This document shows positions 48,715 through 61,090 of a stretch of DNA of 64,000 bases, piece after piece. The position numbers and the translations under genes were made by a program. The notes below the pieces were generated by a model, which worked only from the letters and a program-made list of their open reading frames with translations, did not search any database and was not told where the DNA came from. This DNA comes from Apophysomyces variabilis (lineage: Eukaryota > Mucoromycota > Mucoromycetes > Mucorales > Mucoraceae): assembly GCA_002749535.1 (NCBI GenBank), contig MZZL01000393.1:1112590-1176589 (forward strand), written 5' to 3'. The first letter of the stretch is position 1. Each line of letters opens with the position of its first letter.

Positions 48715-48962
48715 TCAATACCATAGCTTTTCCACAATATATCCACAAACGGTATTAACGCTAACTGCGATACCAAGAAGAACCCAGCATGCCAGTGTGT
48801 ATCCAAACTCTTTCAGCAGTTCCGCTTTTGAGAGCGATGGATGATTTGTAGGATGCAGCTGAACTCTTGCAGTTTCCCGATTCTATGTCAAGTGTTGAAG
48901 ACTGCGAAACACAGTATAAACATTTTAATTTTGCTTACCACAACAAAAAGTGGGTTACTCAT
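48715..48962 (-). CDS. Small single-helix membrane protein (63 aa)
   Basis: Two exons, 48962-48939 and 48882-48715, join in phase 0 with donor GTAAGC and acceptor CATAG. The protein starts MSNPLFVVNRETARVQLHP and has one helix near its C-terminus (YTLACWVLLGIAVSVNTVCG), ending VEKLWY. I recognise no family. A tail-anchored or small mitochondrial/ER protein would fit. It is convergent with the seven-helix gene, 62 bp apart. Support comes from the clean splice junction and the open frame; it is too short for composition to prove it. Confidence 0.55.
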
Positions 48963-49864
48963 CTTTCCCAGTAAAGAAAGAAGTCAACAGCAACTTGTGA
49001 TGTGGGAGAGCTCTTTTTACATCACTATTTCAAACTCCGGTTTACGAATGGCGATTTAGCATACGTTATGTCCGAATAGATGATAATCGTTAATTATACT
49101 ATCAATCTTTCGTAGCACGGTAAGCATATCAAGATTCAAAAGCTTACAAAGTGCATAAATAAGCTTATACTGTCAGCACTTGTGAGCACTTTTGTCGCAT
49201 AAAGCGAAGATCTGCATGTCTACAACATATCGAATACTTCCTGGCTTTTCACTCGTGCAATAACTACTTTAGTAGATATTTCACATTAACAGGTGGTTTC
49301 TTTGATCTATACATAGTCTGTTCACTTTTGCTTTCCCTCCGGACGGCTTTTCTTGGCAAAGACCATTATGTAAGAAGGACGGGTACAAAGCTTACGTCTA
49401 TCGGTATTATTTTCAAGGTCATAAGTTAGATGGCTCAAGCAAAGTCTAGCTTAATGACACCAATCATTGCTAATTACTGACACTATTAAAGTTTGATTGG
49501 AATAAATCTTAGCAATGTTGCAGGATGCTCTTAGGATGCTTTTACGAACAGTTTGGATAGGAATAAAGACTGGTAGTAAATACATAGAAACAAGGATATT
49601 AAGCGAGAACAAATTTGAGCGCCTTTACATTGATAAGACTAAAGTCGACAAACAGTTATAAGTACTATATGGTTATTGCCGTTTGTAGGCTAAGAATGCA
49701 GCAAAACGCGATCCATTCTCATTTCCCGCTGAACGTTTCTACTGGGATTCAATTACACTATGGACAATGCTACATTGCTATTGGCTCATCTTAACGCTAC
49801 CCACCGTTAAGTCGGTCAAAAAAGTGCACAGTTACGGTTCCACGTTTTGCGATCATTCGAATCG
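48963..49864. promoter_or_regulatory. Divergent intergenic region before WDR70
   Basis: About 900 bp between the 63-aa gene and WDR70, which diverge. It is AT-rich with short frames only. No RNA gene or repeat recognised. Confidence 0.35.
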
Positions 49865-52124
49865 ATGTCTGGCTTTGTAGGTATCAGCAGTAGAAATGGC
49901 TAGCGATCTCATAACTATAGTAGAATGACGAATTATCTAAGCTCTTGCCATCGTCATTTGGTTCCAAAAAGGCGCCATCGACTGACAAGACGGCACTTTC
50001 AACAAACAATAGCGACTGGGATGCGTTGAAAAGCTTTCTACCCACGTCATTTGGAAAGCAAGAAAAGAAAAAAGATATGTCCAAAGAGTTCGAAAAGACA
50101 AAGCGACAGGTAAGGCATACAAAGTGTATTATTGCAGGCTGTAACTGTACCGAAGAAAGAACAAGCGAATCGAATAGAGATGCCAACCCCTACAGCTGAA
50201 TCGAATACCGCTAACCAAGAACAAAACATCCAAGACAATGAAGAAGAAGAGGTTTCAGGGATCGATGATAGTGAGGACGACGAAATCGATTACACCGTAC
50301 CTCCTATAACACATGAAGTCCAACTTAAGGATCATTTCCGTACAGTTTCCGCTCTGGCACTCGATCCATCAGGATCCCGATTGATCAGTGGAGGCTATGA
50401 TTATCAACTGAAATTTTGGGATTTCGCCGGCATGAACAACGCTTTTCGACCATTTCGAAGCATGGAACCATGTGGTGGACATCAGATCCATCAGGTCCTA
50501 TATTCGCTAACTGGCGATTCATTCTTGGTTATTTCTGGGAGTGCGCGTGCCAAATTATTCAATCGCGATGGAGGAGAGATCAGAGAATTTGCAAAGGGCG
50601 ATCCTTACATTCGCGATCTACGACATACAGACGGGCACGTGGGTGCATTGACGAGCGGTGCCTGGCATCCCATCGATCGCCAGACTTTCGCAACCTCCTC
50701 ACAGGATGGAACAATACGTGTATGGGACGTCGAGAATAAGAGGAAACAACGCTCTGTTATTGCATACAAATCGCGTGAACGTGGAGGACGATCAGCTGCC
50801 ACTGCCCTCGCCTACAGCTGTGATGCGAAATTGATCGCTGGTGCCTTCCAAGACGGCACACTGAACCTATGGAATGTCAACGGCCCGTTTGTCAAACCCT
50901 CCTTATCCGTGCCTGATGCACATCAAAAGACAACCGAAACTTCCTCCATTATATTTTCTCGTAATGGGCATACGATGGTTACCAGAGGAGGCGACGACAC
51001 GGTGAAACGTACGGAAAGAAAAAGAAGAGAAAGGGTTTATTGCTAATCTGCTATGCTCTATAATATTTAGTATGGGATATCCGGAATATCAAGAAACCAG
51101 TGCGTGTCGCGTATAATTTGGACATCGTTAATCCCGAAGCAAATGTGATATTTAGTCCGGATGAACGGCTAATATTAACGGGTATATCGTGGTATTAGGG
51201 CATCAAAATGTGAGTATTTAACCTACGAGATTATCGTTTATAGGTACATCGGTACCTAAAGGACAAGGAAATGGTCGATTAGTCATGCTCGATAGAGAGA
51301 CACTAGATGTGAAACACTCTCTTGGTATGCAAAGAGCAGAAGATGGGAAAAAAGGAGCCTTAACTAATAAGTATCATTTCAGATGTTGGCCAGTCCAGTG
51401 TGGTTAAAGTGTTATGGCACCCACGTATCAACCAGGTAAGAGATATAAATAAAAAACAAACGCGCCATTACTAACAGTCATCATTTCGTTTCTAGATTAT
51501 TACCGGGTCTGCTGATGGCATGATCAATATGTTTTATAGCCCAACACATTCTTTCCGTGGCGCCAAGTTATGTGTGGTCAGAGAAGCGAAGCAGCGTGCT
51601 GTAGATGATTATGAAGTTAATCGGCCGATCATCACGCCGCATGCCTTACCAATGTTCAAAGACGACCAACCAAGGAGTTCGAAGCGTAAGAGAGAGAAAT
51701 TGCGAAAAGATCCTAAAGCATCCCATCGTCCAGGTAATGGAAGGATTTGAAATTCTTTTACGTAAACTGATAATTCGTGGTTAGAACTTCCTGTTAAGGG
51801 ACCTGGTAAAGGTGGCCGTGTCGGTATGAACGAGCAACAAGTAGTCATTGCGAGCTTCGGAAAGGATACCACCAGAGGTACAGCTTCCGCAAATTATAAC
51901 TTAGCATTGACACTTCTTTATAGACGAAGATCCTCGAGAAGCATTACTTAAATATGCAGATGCAGCTGCAAATGATCCCATGTGGGTTAGCAATGGTAAG
52001 ACTTGTAGTTGATGCCAAGGAAGGTTGCTCAATTTGTATTATAGTATACAAGAAGACTCAACCAAAACCGGTATTCAGTCATGACGATGAAGATGAGGAG
52101 CCTCAAGGAAAGAGGAAAAAATAG
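49865..52124 (+). CDS. WD-repeat protein WDR70
   Basis: A 598-residue WD40 protein in ten exons: 49865-49876, 49924-50109, 50138-51008, 51071-51181, 51244-51324, 51383-51435, 51496-51733, 51785-51877, 51924-51995 and 52045-52124. The first exon holds four codons, giving MSGFNDELSKLLPSSFG after splicing. An acidic stretch (DNEEEEVSGIDDSEDDEID) precedes the repeats. Family blocks include SGGYDYQLKFWDFAGM, GSARAKLFNRDG and SSQDGTIRVWD, and the C-terminal REAKQRAVDDYEVNRPIITP is typical of WDR70. Its relatives promote histone H2B ubiquitination and DNA-end resection together with CRL4 in animals and fission yeast. The C-terminus is lysine-rich and probably nuclear-localising. Confidence 0.92.
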
Positions 52125-52302
52125 AAAGATATATTGTTTATTTAATATAGCAATCACCGCGCCGCAATATAAAGCAGATATTGTCGGTTGGTCCATTAAG
52201 TTGATTTTGTGTGTAGCCCTTTAGGATGACACTCATCCATGTCGTGAAGTACGCTCTGCTGGAATACTTCTTGCCAAGAGGAACGAAATAGGCGAACAGG
52301 GA

Positions 52303-52944
52303 CTAATTCTTGTGCGGTAGATTTTCAGTTCGCTTGTAAAGAAGAAACTCGTATTTTGTATTTCCATGCTCGCGTATTCCTCTTGGGACACTTTCTTCCA
52401 CGAACGCTTCCAATTCTTCGTGCGAAGCCAATTGGAACAAACTCATATCGATGGGAGGCATGAATGTGTCACATTGGACGTCGTCGCAGTAGACATGGGT
52501 CAAGAGAAGATGAGTGCATTCTGGTCGTTTAAGTGCAGCTGCATAGACTTCCGAACCGCCCAGGATAAACGTACGCCCAGGTATGTTGTCGGCTTGCAGT
52601 AAGGCCTCTTCAAGCGATGTGGCAAAAGCAGCATTGGGGAAGCTTTCCACAGCTTTGCGATAAATGGGATTTCGCGAAAGCACAATGTTGAACCTGTTAG
52701 GCAGCGGTTGCTTATTCATTTGCTTGGCATCCCACGTTTTTCTGCCAGTGATGATGACGTTGTGCCATGTGTCTGGTTCCATTTTCGTTGTCATTGCACT
52801 TCTTCCGTATGGCTTGGTTGTAATACGTTCAAAATATTCCCAATCTTCAGGGATTGACCATGGTAGATCTTCATGATAGCCTATCCCTCTTGTTTTGACG
52901 TGCATAGCAGCCATTAGCACAACAGACTTGCCCATGTTAACCAT
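52303..52944 (-). CDS. DFR1: Dihydrofolate reductase
   Basis: A 213-residue intronless gene for NADPH-dependent reduction of dihydrofolate, needed for thymidylate and purine synthesis. Seen are the substrate loop IGYHEDLPWSIPEDWEYF, the NADPH-binding NVIITGRKTWDA, a second block FNIVLSRN and the cofactor motif FILGGSEVYAAAL. The C-terminal strand YEFLLYKR is also conserved. The acidic active-site residue falls in the PEDWEYF helix. The ATG at 52944 gives MVNMGKSVVLMAAM; the second methionine would also serve. Length matches fungal enzymes (about 200-215). Confidence 0.95.
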   Translation of the reverse strand: MVNMGKSVVLMAAMHVKTRGIGYHEDLPWSIPEDWEYFERITTKPYGRSAMTTKMEPDTWHNVIITGRKTWDAKQMNKQPLPNRFNIVLSRNPIYRKAVESFPNAAFATSLEEALLQADNIPGRTFILGGSEVYAAALKRPECTHLLLTHVYCDDVQCDTFMPPIDMSLFQLASHEELEAFVEESVPRGIREHGNTKYEFLLYKRTENLPHKN

Positions 52945-53397
52945 TTTAAACGCCTTGTCCAGATTTCAAACAAGTTAATAGCGCCTGCAATTTGCGCAGC
53001 TTATACCCAGATATTCCGTAGCGTCAATGCTTAACAAACTAGTCCTATTTCCTGCACTGTAGACTGTGGCAATGGGAAACGGAGAATAACAGAAACTTTG
53101 CTAAAGATCAAGTGTATTGCTTGACCTCTACTGACTTATGTACTTGGTACTGTTTATCTACCACTCTATCTGTAACATTCCTTCCTTGACATGGGGTAGG
53201 CGAGACGAAGGAAGTGTATCAATTTTTCTTTGGAAATGAAGTTCAATCTTTCGCATGACTGGATGCATCCGTTCGAGTCACCGAACAGCTTATGCACGTT
53301 AACAGAGTAGTCTCAGCATTGCAGGTTTTGTTTGTTCTTTTGCTTCCCGCATATTGTAACTAGAGCAATGATTTTCTCAAACGAGCAATTTCCCTTT
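52945..53397. promoter_or_regulatory. DFR1 promoter and cyclophilin 3' flank
   Basis: About 450 bp between the DFR1 start and the cyclophilin stop, both on the minus strand. No clear motif was identified. Confidence 0.35.
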
Positions 53398-54244
53398 TTA
53401 ACTCTGTTCCCCACAATCTGTCACTGTGATATCTAACGTAGGTTGCTCCTTAACGACAGGCACGTCATTGATGGATTGAAGCACTTCCAATCCCTGTGTA
53501 ACTTGTCCAAAGATCACATATTTGCCATTGGCCTTCTCAAACGTCTTTGGATTGACACTCGGATCGACCAACGTAATGAAGAATTGAGAGGTATTGGAGT
53601 TTTTACCTTTAAATTGTTTTTTGTGAGTCTAACCATTTCCCTTACTTCCCCCTCTTCGTTTTACCTGAATTAGCCATAGCCACTATTCCCTTTTGAGTGA
53701 ACTTTTTAGCCAAGCCTGGTTTCTCATCATTAAAGCTTCCATTATAGATACTTTCACCACCAGAACCATCCCCTTAAGATGTAAAGCGTCAGTAGCCTAT
53801 TACTGCTGCTTAACAGAAGGAAAGAAGAATACCTCTTGTTACATCCCCGCCCTGTACCATGAAATTAGGCACAAGGCGAAATAGTCGGGTATCTTTATAA
53901 TGCAAAAGCTTTTTCGAGTTCTTTCCGATCTTGCCGCCAACGCAAAGGGCTCGAAAATTCTCGCATGTTTTCGGACAATCCTTATGGAACAAATCAATCA
54001 CAAGACGGCCTCCGCCCAAAGACACAGGAGGCTCGACGCGAAAAGACTGGGTGCTTGGATCGTTTGCTAATATATCTCGCAGCGTTTCTCGATGAGACGA
54101 CTCAAACTCGTCGAGATCATTGCTTGGGAAGCCATAAGTAAAACCCCATTGTTGCACCCATGTTCTTGCTTTGTCGTAGTGGGCTTTCTGTTCTTCAAAT
54201 GCCTTGATATCACCGATAGCGATGTCGAGGAACACGCTAACCAT
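53398..54244 (-). CDS. Cyclophilin-type peptidyl-prolyl isomerase with N-terminal extension
   Basis: A 242-residue protein in three exons: 54244-53833, 53772-53665 and 53606-53398. It catalyses cis-trans isomerisation of peptidyl-proline bonds. The cyclophilin core has CPKTCENFRALC, FMVQGGDVTRGDGSGGESI across the first intron, GIVAMANSGKNSNTSQFFI across the second, and a VFGQVTQGLEVL-like end. A helical extension (KAHYDKARTWVQQWGF) and a linker of about 60 residues interrupt or precede the first strand: VFLDIAIGDI at the start and GGRLVIDLFHKDCP after it. That doubled strand-like opening is unusual for a plain cyclophilin A. Confidence 0.9.
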
Positions 54245-54480
54245 TTTGAAACCGAAAGTGAGAAAAGAAAGAGGAAGACAGTGGCTTGGATGAGGTACAC
54301 AGAACCGGAAGCCTGCTCATCGTTCCAAAAACGAAACTGCCATGTTGCATAGAAGATTTCCTTCTTTCGAAGCTGGGAAATAACAGTAGGGCATTTGCTT
54401 TCTTAGTCGGTTTGCTGCAGATGCTTTTATTCACTTAGCTTAACCTATGCTATTTGATTGCCAACTGGTTCTATGCAAAG

Positions 54481-56450
54481 CTATTTCAGATCTGCTAATA
54501 AAGTCCATCGTCCATCAACCAATCCTTTGGCAGCATCTTCCAGTAGTACTTCACGACGATGTTTGACGTATACAGTTTTATCCAGCACAGCCTGGCGCAA
54601 TTCAGCAATTTTCTCTATCTCTAGAGGTTCCTGTAGCAATTCGGACAATTGCTCTGTAGCCAGTTCCAAATCGCGTTGATTGTCCTTTACCCTTACGTCT
54701 TCAGACCAATATCCCTCCATTGCAAAATGCGATATTTACCTCGAATATAGCTGTCTCGTTTGTCTTGTAGAGATAGAAGGCAAAAGCATAGGTCCATTTT
54801 AGCGTCGTCCGACATAGCACGGCGACGTCCACAGCATGTTTCAAGAATTGAACCTCAATCCACGACAAACTGCTGGTTTGCTGCAGCGTTTCCATCTTCT
54901 TCTCGATAGAGAAGTAAAGACCTTGGTCTAACTGAGCGGATTGTTCGTGATTAGAGAATCGGCTGTAGTACTATGAGGAACAATAGGTGAAACCAATTAT
55001 GCTAGGTCACTCCCTAGTAGAAAAGCTTACGTGCAAATATCGCTCCAAGCTTAAACGTGAGCTTTGTCGATGCCCCTCTGCCTTGGCATCCTTATCAAAA
55101 CGGTTGCAATTATACGAAGTTGTTACATGTTTAGACCATAAGCCTAGCCATAGCACAAAATTTGCTCGGTATGAAAATTCCCTCATACGATCAATATATC
55201 GTTACCCATGCAGACCCAACAGAACTCTTCTCGACACTTTTTGCATGTCATATGGTTGCATCCACCGTTCTTCTCTATACTTGCTTGACAGCTGGGACAT
55301 TCCTTCGTGTGGGCTGAGATCCAATGAGCCGTCTCAGAATCTTCCTTGCATTTTTGTAGCCATTTTTTGACTAGGGAACATACTATAGGCTACAACCCCA
55401 ATCAAAACCAGATTGAACTACTGCCTTTCCGTCACCAATCCATTTCCTCCTTTACCTGGTGGTCTGCAGACCCGCAACCGAAACAAAAAGAATAGCCACA
55501 CAGACATAGTACTGTTGGTACCACGGATGTAAATACATTGTGGGGAACGTGACATTCGATAGCGTTTTCGCAATCTGGAGCAGGGCACCATCGCAGGTAA
55601 CGTTTGTCATTGACATAGCTATGATTCAATAGCGCTTCAAATCTGTTAACATAATCTCATCGTCAGACATATCTTTTGGAACTAAAAAGGGAGGTTCATA
55701 CTTTAGAAAAGTTTCTTTATCCATTAATAATCGAACCAGCTTCGAGTCGACCACAACATTGCATTTATCTTGTGGACATTCTATCCGTCTCGTCTCGCCT
55801 TCCGTACAGATCTTTTGAGAGACATATTGCTGATAGCAATCTTTACAGAATCGGTGACCGCAAGAAATGCTCACAGTTTCCATTTCAGGTTCATCGCTGC
55901 AGCAGATCATGCACATAAACGATGAATCTGGCAAATCCACTGCGCGCATAAATGATAGACTATCTTGGTTGAGCTTGACGCCCGCTAATTGCAATGTGTT
56001 ATTAGGAGATTCCATGTAGCGCTCCAACAATGTTTCTTGGTTCCAGCAGAAGTACTGCAGCAAACTTCTGGTGGCCGTTTTCGGCAACGCTGGGGCAAGG
56101 TAAGAGGAGATCAAAAAAAATTTAGTCCTTCTATCACCGACATAATGCAAGGTAGCCCACTTAAAATGCTCGAGATTTGATCAATCTCCTTGTCTTGCAT
56201 TTGGAACAAATCCCCTGGGTTGTGGACAACGTAATCCACTTCATACGCCTTTTTTGACGTGGTTGCGAAACATTCATCATCGAAAGACATATCATCCAAT
56301 TCATTATCTTTGCGCAACAAGGGTTGTATAAAATAAGACATAAGTCAAAGAATGCAAGCGTATAACGGAGTTTACCGGAATCGTAGAAGACATGATCCGA
56401 TTCATCACCGTCATCGCCCTGTTGTCTTGTGTCATGCTGTCGGATCAAAC
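54481..56450 (-). CDS. Ariadne-type RBR E3 ubiquitin ligase; start uncertain
   Basis: A multi-exon RING-in-between-RING ligase. From the N-terminal side: acidic segment ([17 protein letters not shown]), a UBA-like part ([21 protein letters not shown]), RING1 ([30 protein letters not shown]), IBR ([23 protein letters not shown]), and Rcat with [20 protein letters not shown], containing the catalytic cysteine region, then EEFCWVCMG. The Ariadne domain follows (FYLYKTN, then [17 protein letters not shown]) to the stop at 54481. Such ligases act with cullin-RING complexes. A splice acceptor AAAG before GAC AAT CAA restores the FEDNQRDLE motif. The first exon could not be fixed; 56450 is the upper limit of the open frame. 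Confidence 0.85.
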
Positions 56451-56760
56451 ATGAGCAATCTATTTAGGGTCAAAAAGTGGTCAGAACTTGCCATGGTTTG
56501 ATCTGAACTGGAATCCTTCTTAAAGGTCATGCTTCAAAGGTATAGTTGAAAGGGTAAGTCGGAAGAACGGCCGAGAGATAGTGGCTCTATCATTATGCAG
56601 TCATGCCGCTCGCGTTTAACAAACTTTTTTTGGAACCTTTCTGGCATGGCATGACACGTCAATCTTATCGTCGTTGATATCCTATATGAAACTTCTTCAT
56701 TGAGCTTCATCACTTAAGAAAAAAAAAAGAGTTACACGTTTATTATTATTGACTAACTAT

Positions 56761-59149
56761 CTATCGTTTGCCACGATCTTTAAGTGAAAGCTGGATCATG
56801 CTACCGTGCACCAAACCATAGAATTGAAGATTGTTACTATTCTTCATCACCGTACCGGTGGCCGTCGACAGTTTCTGTTTGCCAACAGGCATACCTAATT
56901 GTGCTGCAATACGATCTTTGATTGTCGACACCAAGGCCGTTGGGTAAATATCTGTCACCGTCACTACCTCTCCTGTCAAATTCCATTCTGGCTTATCGGG
57001 CATTTCAGGAGTCTGGACCGACAATGATATAGTGCCCTGCTGATGATAAAGAAAAAAGTAATAAAACGTGAGAAACTCGCTAATGCAACGGACAAAGAAA
57101 AAGAAAAATCATACCGGTTGTGCTACCCACTGATTGTTCTCAGCAGGTACTGCAGCTTCGAACCGTGCTCGCTTAGCTTCAGGATGCTCATCCAATTCTT
57201 CTTCCGGTTTACGAACAAGATTATTGGCATCTGGAACAGCATGTTGCATATTATACATTCCTGGTAATTGATTGACAAAAAGATTGGACCCGTCAGGAAT
57301 AGCAGGGGAGCCAGTGTGAGGCGGTGCGTTATAATAAGTTTGCTGTGCTTGTGCAGAATAAGCAGTAGATGGCTCTGGTACAGGTGCAGAAGGGATATGT
57401 GGTCCTATTTGATCTCTACAGGAACAATCACGTAAATATACACGAAGATCCTTTTGTTCCAATTGAACTTACGGTGCAAATCCCTTGCTTCGATGGATGG
57501 CTGCAATTTGCTCCTCGATGCTCATGTTCTGTGCTGCTCTTTGGGTGGCCAGATTGATTGTCGCAGTATGACCATCCCAAATAACACGTTCTTTCTTTTT
57601 TGCTTCTTCTTGTTCTTCTGCAATCTTTTTACCGATCTCTGTTTCCTCAGTACCAAAGATATCCGAACGGTATCCAGAAAAGTTTTTCAATATCTTGGCT
57701 ACATCTGTACCCTCTTGCAATAAATTGCTGTCTTTCATCTTTGCTTCCATTGCCAATTTTTGCTCCTTCCATTTTGGATCCAATAGTTCGATACGCATGT
57801 GCTCATCCATCTCTGAAACAGGAATTGGTTCACCACAACGAGGACAGATCTGTGTAGGTTCATTGGCTTTAGAGGATGATCCAAAAATCTTCGGTTTGTA
57901 ATCTGTGCGAATTTTGATAGGTGCATTGGTGTCTGGAACATTGGCCTGTTGCACTTCTGGTCGAGCAGCAGGGACTTCTTCTTCTTCTTCCTCTTCTTCC
58001 ATGTCGACGTCTTCGATCTAATCCAGATGTCTTAGTATGAAGTGACACATAAAATGAAAACTTACATCCATCTCCATATCACCAGGTTTCTCTTCCTGAA
58101 CTGGTTCTGGCATGGAGGCCATTCTCTTTTGGGCCAGCGACATATTCTCTAGTTCTGAAAGACTTACTGGTGGTTGCAGATCGGCTTGCTCGTCAGCTTC
58201 AGTGAATTCGATCGTTTCCACAATGATGAAATCGTGCCAGTCAATGCTAGCATAGGCAACTATCGTTGACTATCAGCACTGTGTATACTCTGCCAGATAC
58301 TTACGTTTTTCTTTTTCATCTTCATCTTCTTTTTTCTTTTGTTCTGCCTTTACCCATGCAACCCATTCGACTCGTTCTTTGACTCGGTCTAAGATTCGGT
58401 ATTTGTTTGTTATATTTTTTTGGAGTTTATCTTTAAGATCTTTTGGTGGGGCCAACACCTTGGTGTACTGTTTGACAAGTTCGGTAAAATACGGAAACAA
58501 GCTATGCGATGGTCGTAAAAAGTCAAATTGGTAGTTTCTTGATTCTCTCTGGGCAAGCTGACTGATAAATTGTCGACCGTTACGTGCAGCAAACTGAGCA
58601 GTAAGTTTCATAATGTCGCTGATTATACCGATTTAGCATCGCTTTGTTTCTTTTTCATGACGAACTACTTACAGATCTTGAGCAGACATGGCCGGCATGG
58701 GGGCAGAGAACTCGAACGCTTCTGGTTCCTTCAATTTAAGTGATTCTTCTGGTGCTTGTTCTAATTGTTCATCCTTGACCTCTTGTTTCTTCGGTGTCAC
58801 TATTAGGAAGTGAGTAATGACAGAATTAAAAATCTACGATCTTACATTTGCCTTCTCTTGCTTCTTTAAGTTTGAATTGATAATACGCATGATAAGGATC
58901 GTTTGGATTCAAAAAGCAAAACTTTGGGTTATGTTTTTCATTTTCTCGAATATGTTCTTCCAAATGTGGGCCTTTGTGAGCGAGATGCTCTGCGGCTTTA
59001 TCGGCAAACTCTATGACAAACGAAAAATAATAGCGGTTAATTATAGCATTGTTTGAATGCTTGGACGTACTTCGAATATCTGGTGGCGGGTAGATAATGC
59101 CAACAACAGGCTTTGTTTCTACCGGCACGATTCCATCAATAGCGGCCAT
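56761..59149 (-). CDS. Splicing factor 3A subunit 1 (SF3A1/Prp21)
   Basis: This U2 snRNP component acts in pre-spliceosome assembly. It begins MAAIDGIVPVETKPVVGII, then the first SURP module (FADKAAEHLAHKGPHLEE, ENEKHNPKFCFLNPNDPYH). The second SURP is TAQFAARNGRQFISQLAQRE, with a conserved YTKVLAPPKDL end. Then an acidic run (MEEEEEEEEVP), a zinc-binding-like ICPRCGEPIPVSEMDEHM, and the SF3A1 block ATQRAAQNMSIEEQIAAIH. A proline-rich linker leads to a ubiquitin-like domain (GMPVGKQKLS, NLQFYGLVHGSMIQL) at the C-terminus, ending DRGKR at 56761. About eight exons are present, joined by GT-AG introns. The zinc and Ubl parts show it is the long, metazoan-like form rather than the short yeast one. 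Confidence 0.92.
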
Positions 59150-59572
59150 TAGATTTGAGCAAACAGTGATGGTCTTTCGCTGGGGCTCAACTTGGAACTT
59201 CCAACTTCTGATTTTTCCGCTGTCACAGACAGATCCCTATTCCCATTGGTCGGGTACGGACTTGAAGGCAAACCTGTGCCTGTCAAGCTTCCTATTAAAC
59301 TGCGAATATGTTCAAAGGAAATGTAAATGTATGTTTTAGCAATTGGTAGGCTTCAATAAATAGTTCATAGCCAAGAAAAGGTTTATATTTGTTGCAAGTG
59401 CGCAATTCGCTGCAACGTTAGATTGGCCAAGGAAAAGGAACGGTTTGTTTATAATCGTAAACATCCTTCAATTCTCCATTAAGTAATTTACTTTGATATT
59501 ACTGAGCAAGTTGCATAAATCGGCAACTATTTCATCTTCTCCAGTGGATCCCCTCCTATGCTGAACTTTGTA

Positions 59573-60823
59573 TTATTCGATGTATACTGGTACATGACAA
59601 GTCATTACTACAGGAGTATTGAGAGACGAATTAAGTACAGGTGCATCTTGAGGTTGAAATTTGTCCATGTTAGAGTACAGAAAGAAGACTAATTGGGCGG
59701 AATCGGTAATACCTAGTCCAGGAAAAAAAAAGGTAAGAAGATGGAAGGAAATGCTATATATAATCTTACTGCACACTGCATTTTCCGGTTCTAGTTGGTG
59801 ACCATCGAGGAAATTGGCGATATCTTCTGTCTTTACGCGAACAGTATAAAATGATTCTCGGTCGTCATCCTCGGAGGGCGTTGATTGTCCAGCTAAATTG
59901 ATCCATAAGAAATCGGCGACAGAATTAGCTTTCACTATTACCGATTTTCGGATTATCCAAATGTGTAAATTTCAGTTCCATGGTGGCCATGTCAGTTTCA
60001 ATTCCCAGCTTAAGTTGACCAGACTTGTTGGCACTAATTGCCATGAATTCACTGAATGTTTGAAGGCGTAACGTCTGCTGTTTGAGTGCCATGAGATCAG
60101 GAAGCAGGATATTGACCTATACCCATATGAGGTAATATACTCAACCTAAAAATGCTTATAGTTACATTTGGGGCGGTCACAACAGGCTCTTGGATTCTAT
60201 TCATTTGCTCTGGGGAAAGGAGTGTGACAAATGTTTCGCAGTTGACAGGGCAAGTTGATCCTACTATGCTCTTCATTTTCAAAACATTATTTTCCCGTAC
60301 GAGCCAATTTTACGAGCAAACCTTTGATAGCATGCTCCAATCTAGAAAGGGATGTTGATCTTTCCGCCGCAGCTGGATCTGGATATTCATGCAACCTTGC
60401 GCCATCTTGGTTGCTTGGATTAGATCGTCCAGTTCTATGATCATATGGATTTCATTATTCTGTGTGCTCTCCACACGATAATTGGAAACAAGTGATGGCT
60501 GGTAAAATTTGGTTAATTCACATTCGTAGATTTCTGCATGTTAATACCGCGTCTGCTTTTCTGTCAAACAGATGATTATTATTCAACCTCTTCAAAACAT
60601 ACAGTAAAGAAAACCTACATTAATGTTTGGACACCACTGACATCATCACTGTACTTCTTGAATCGAATGGCTTCCGTAGAAAACGACAAGATGCATTGCG
60701 AACTGAATCGCCTCAAAGCTTGAGCGATTTCTGAGGATCATGTCAACCACGATCAGTGCGACTGGATATCCTGAACGTACTGTATAGACCGGCGGAATTG
60801 GTGATAGCAGCTCGAAGACGCAT
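59573..60823 (-). CDS. HUS1: Checkpoint clamp subunit Hus1
   Basis: Hus1 is one of three proteins of the 9-1-1 ring loaded on damaged DNA. The start MRLRAAITNSAGLYTLRRF is joined across an intron whose acceptor is GCTCAAG, giving SQCILSFSTEAIRFKKYSD. The mid region has MNRIQEPVVTAPNVNI, matching the conserved QEPVVPDPDV of human HUS1. Later exons give KLGIETDMATMELKF and SFYTVRVKTEDIANFLDGH. The end is AQLVFFLYSNMDKF and CHVPVYIE. Exons are short and I did not fix each boundary; the middle (60100-60600) has at least three. Nothing suggests loss of function. Confidence 0.85.
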
Positions 60824-61090
60824 TCTGTCACAAGTAAAACAACAAAACGGGGTTGCTTTTGGTCGGGACAGGATTGCGTGGGTTACGGCTGGCTTCTCTG
60901 TCCCGGTCACATTGGTTTCTGTCTCAAAGCTATGCGAGTATTTCCTTCAGAAGTCGAGCTGTACCTACATAGAGTAGCATATAAGAAATAGAAGCCCTTT
61001 TAAATCATCCTCGGTATTCAGCAGTCTGCTAGAAGCACTCAATATTTATTTCATTCTGTTGCAAATCTTCTATCGCTTCTGCTCTGAGGT

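Noticed and set aside
54092..54352. Plus-strand frame over the cyclophilin N-terminus
   Set aside because: It is antisense to a well-supported cyclophilin exon.
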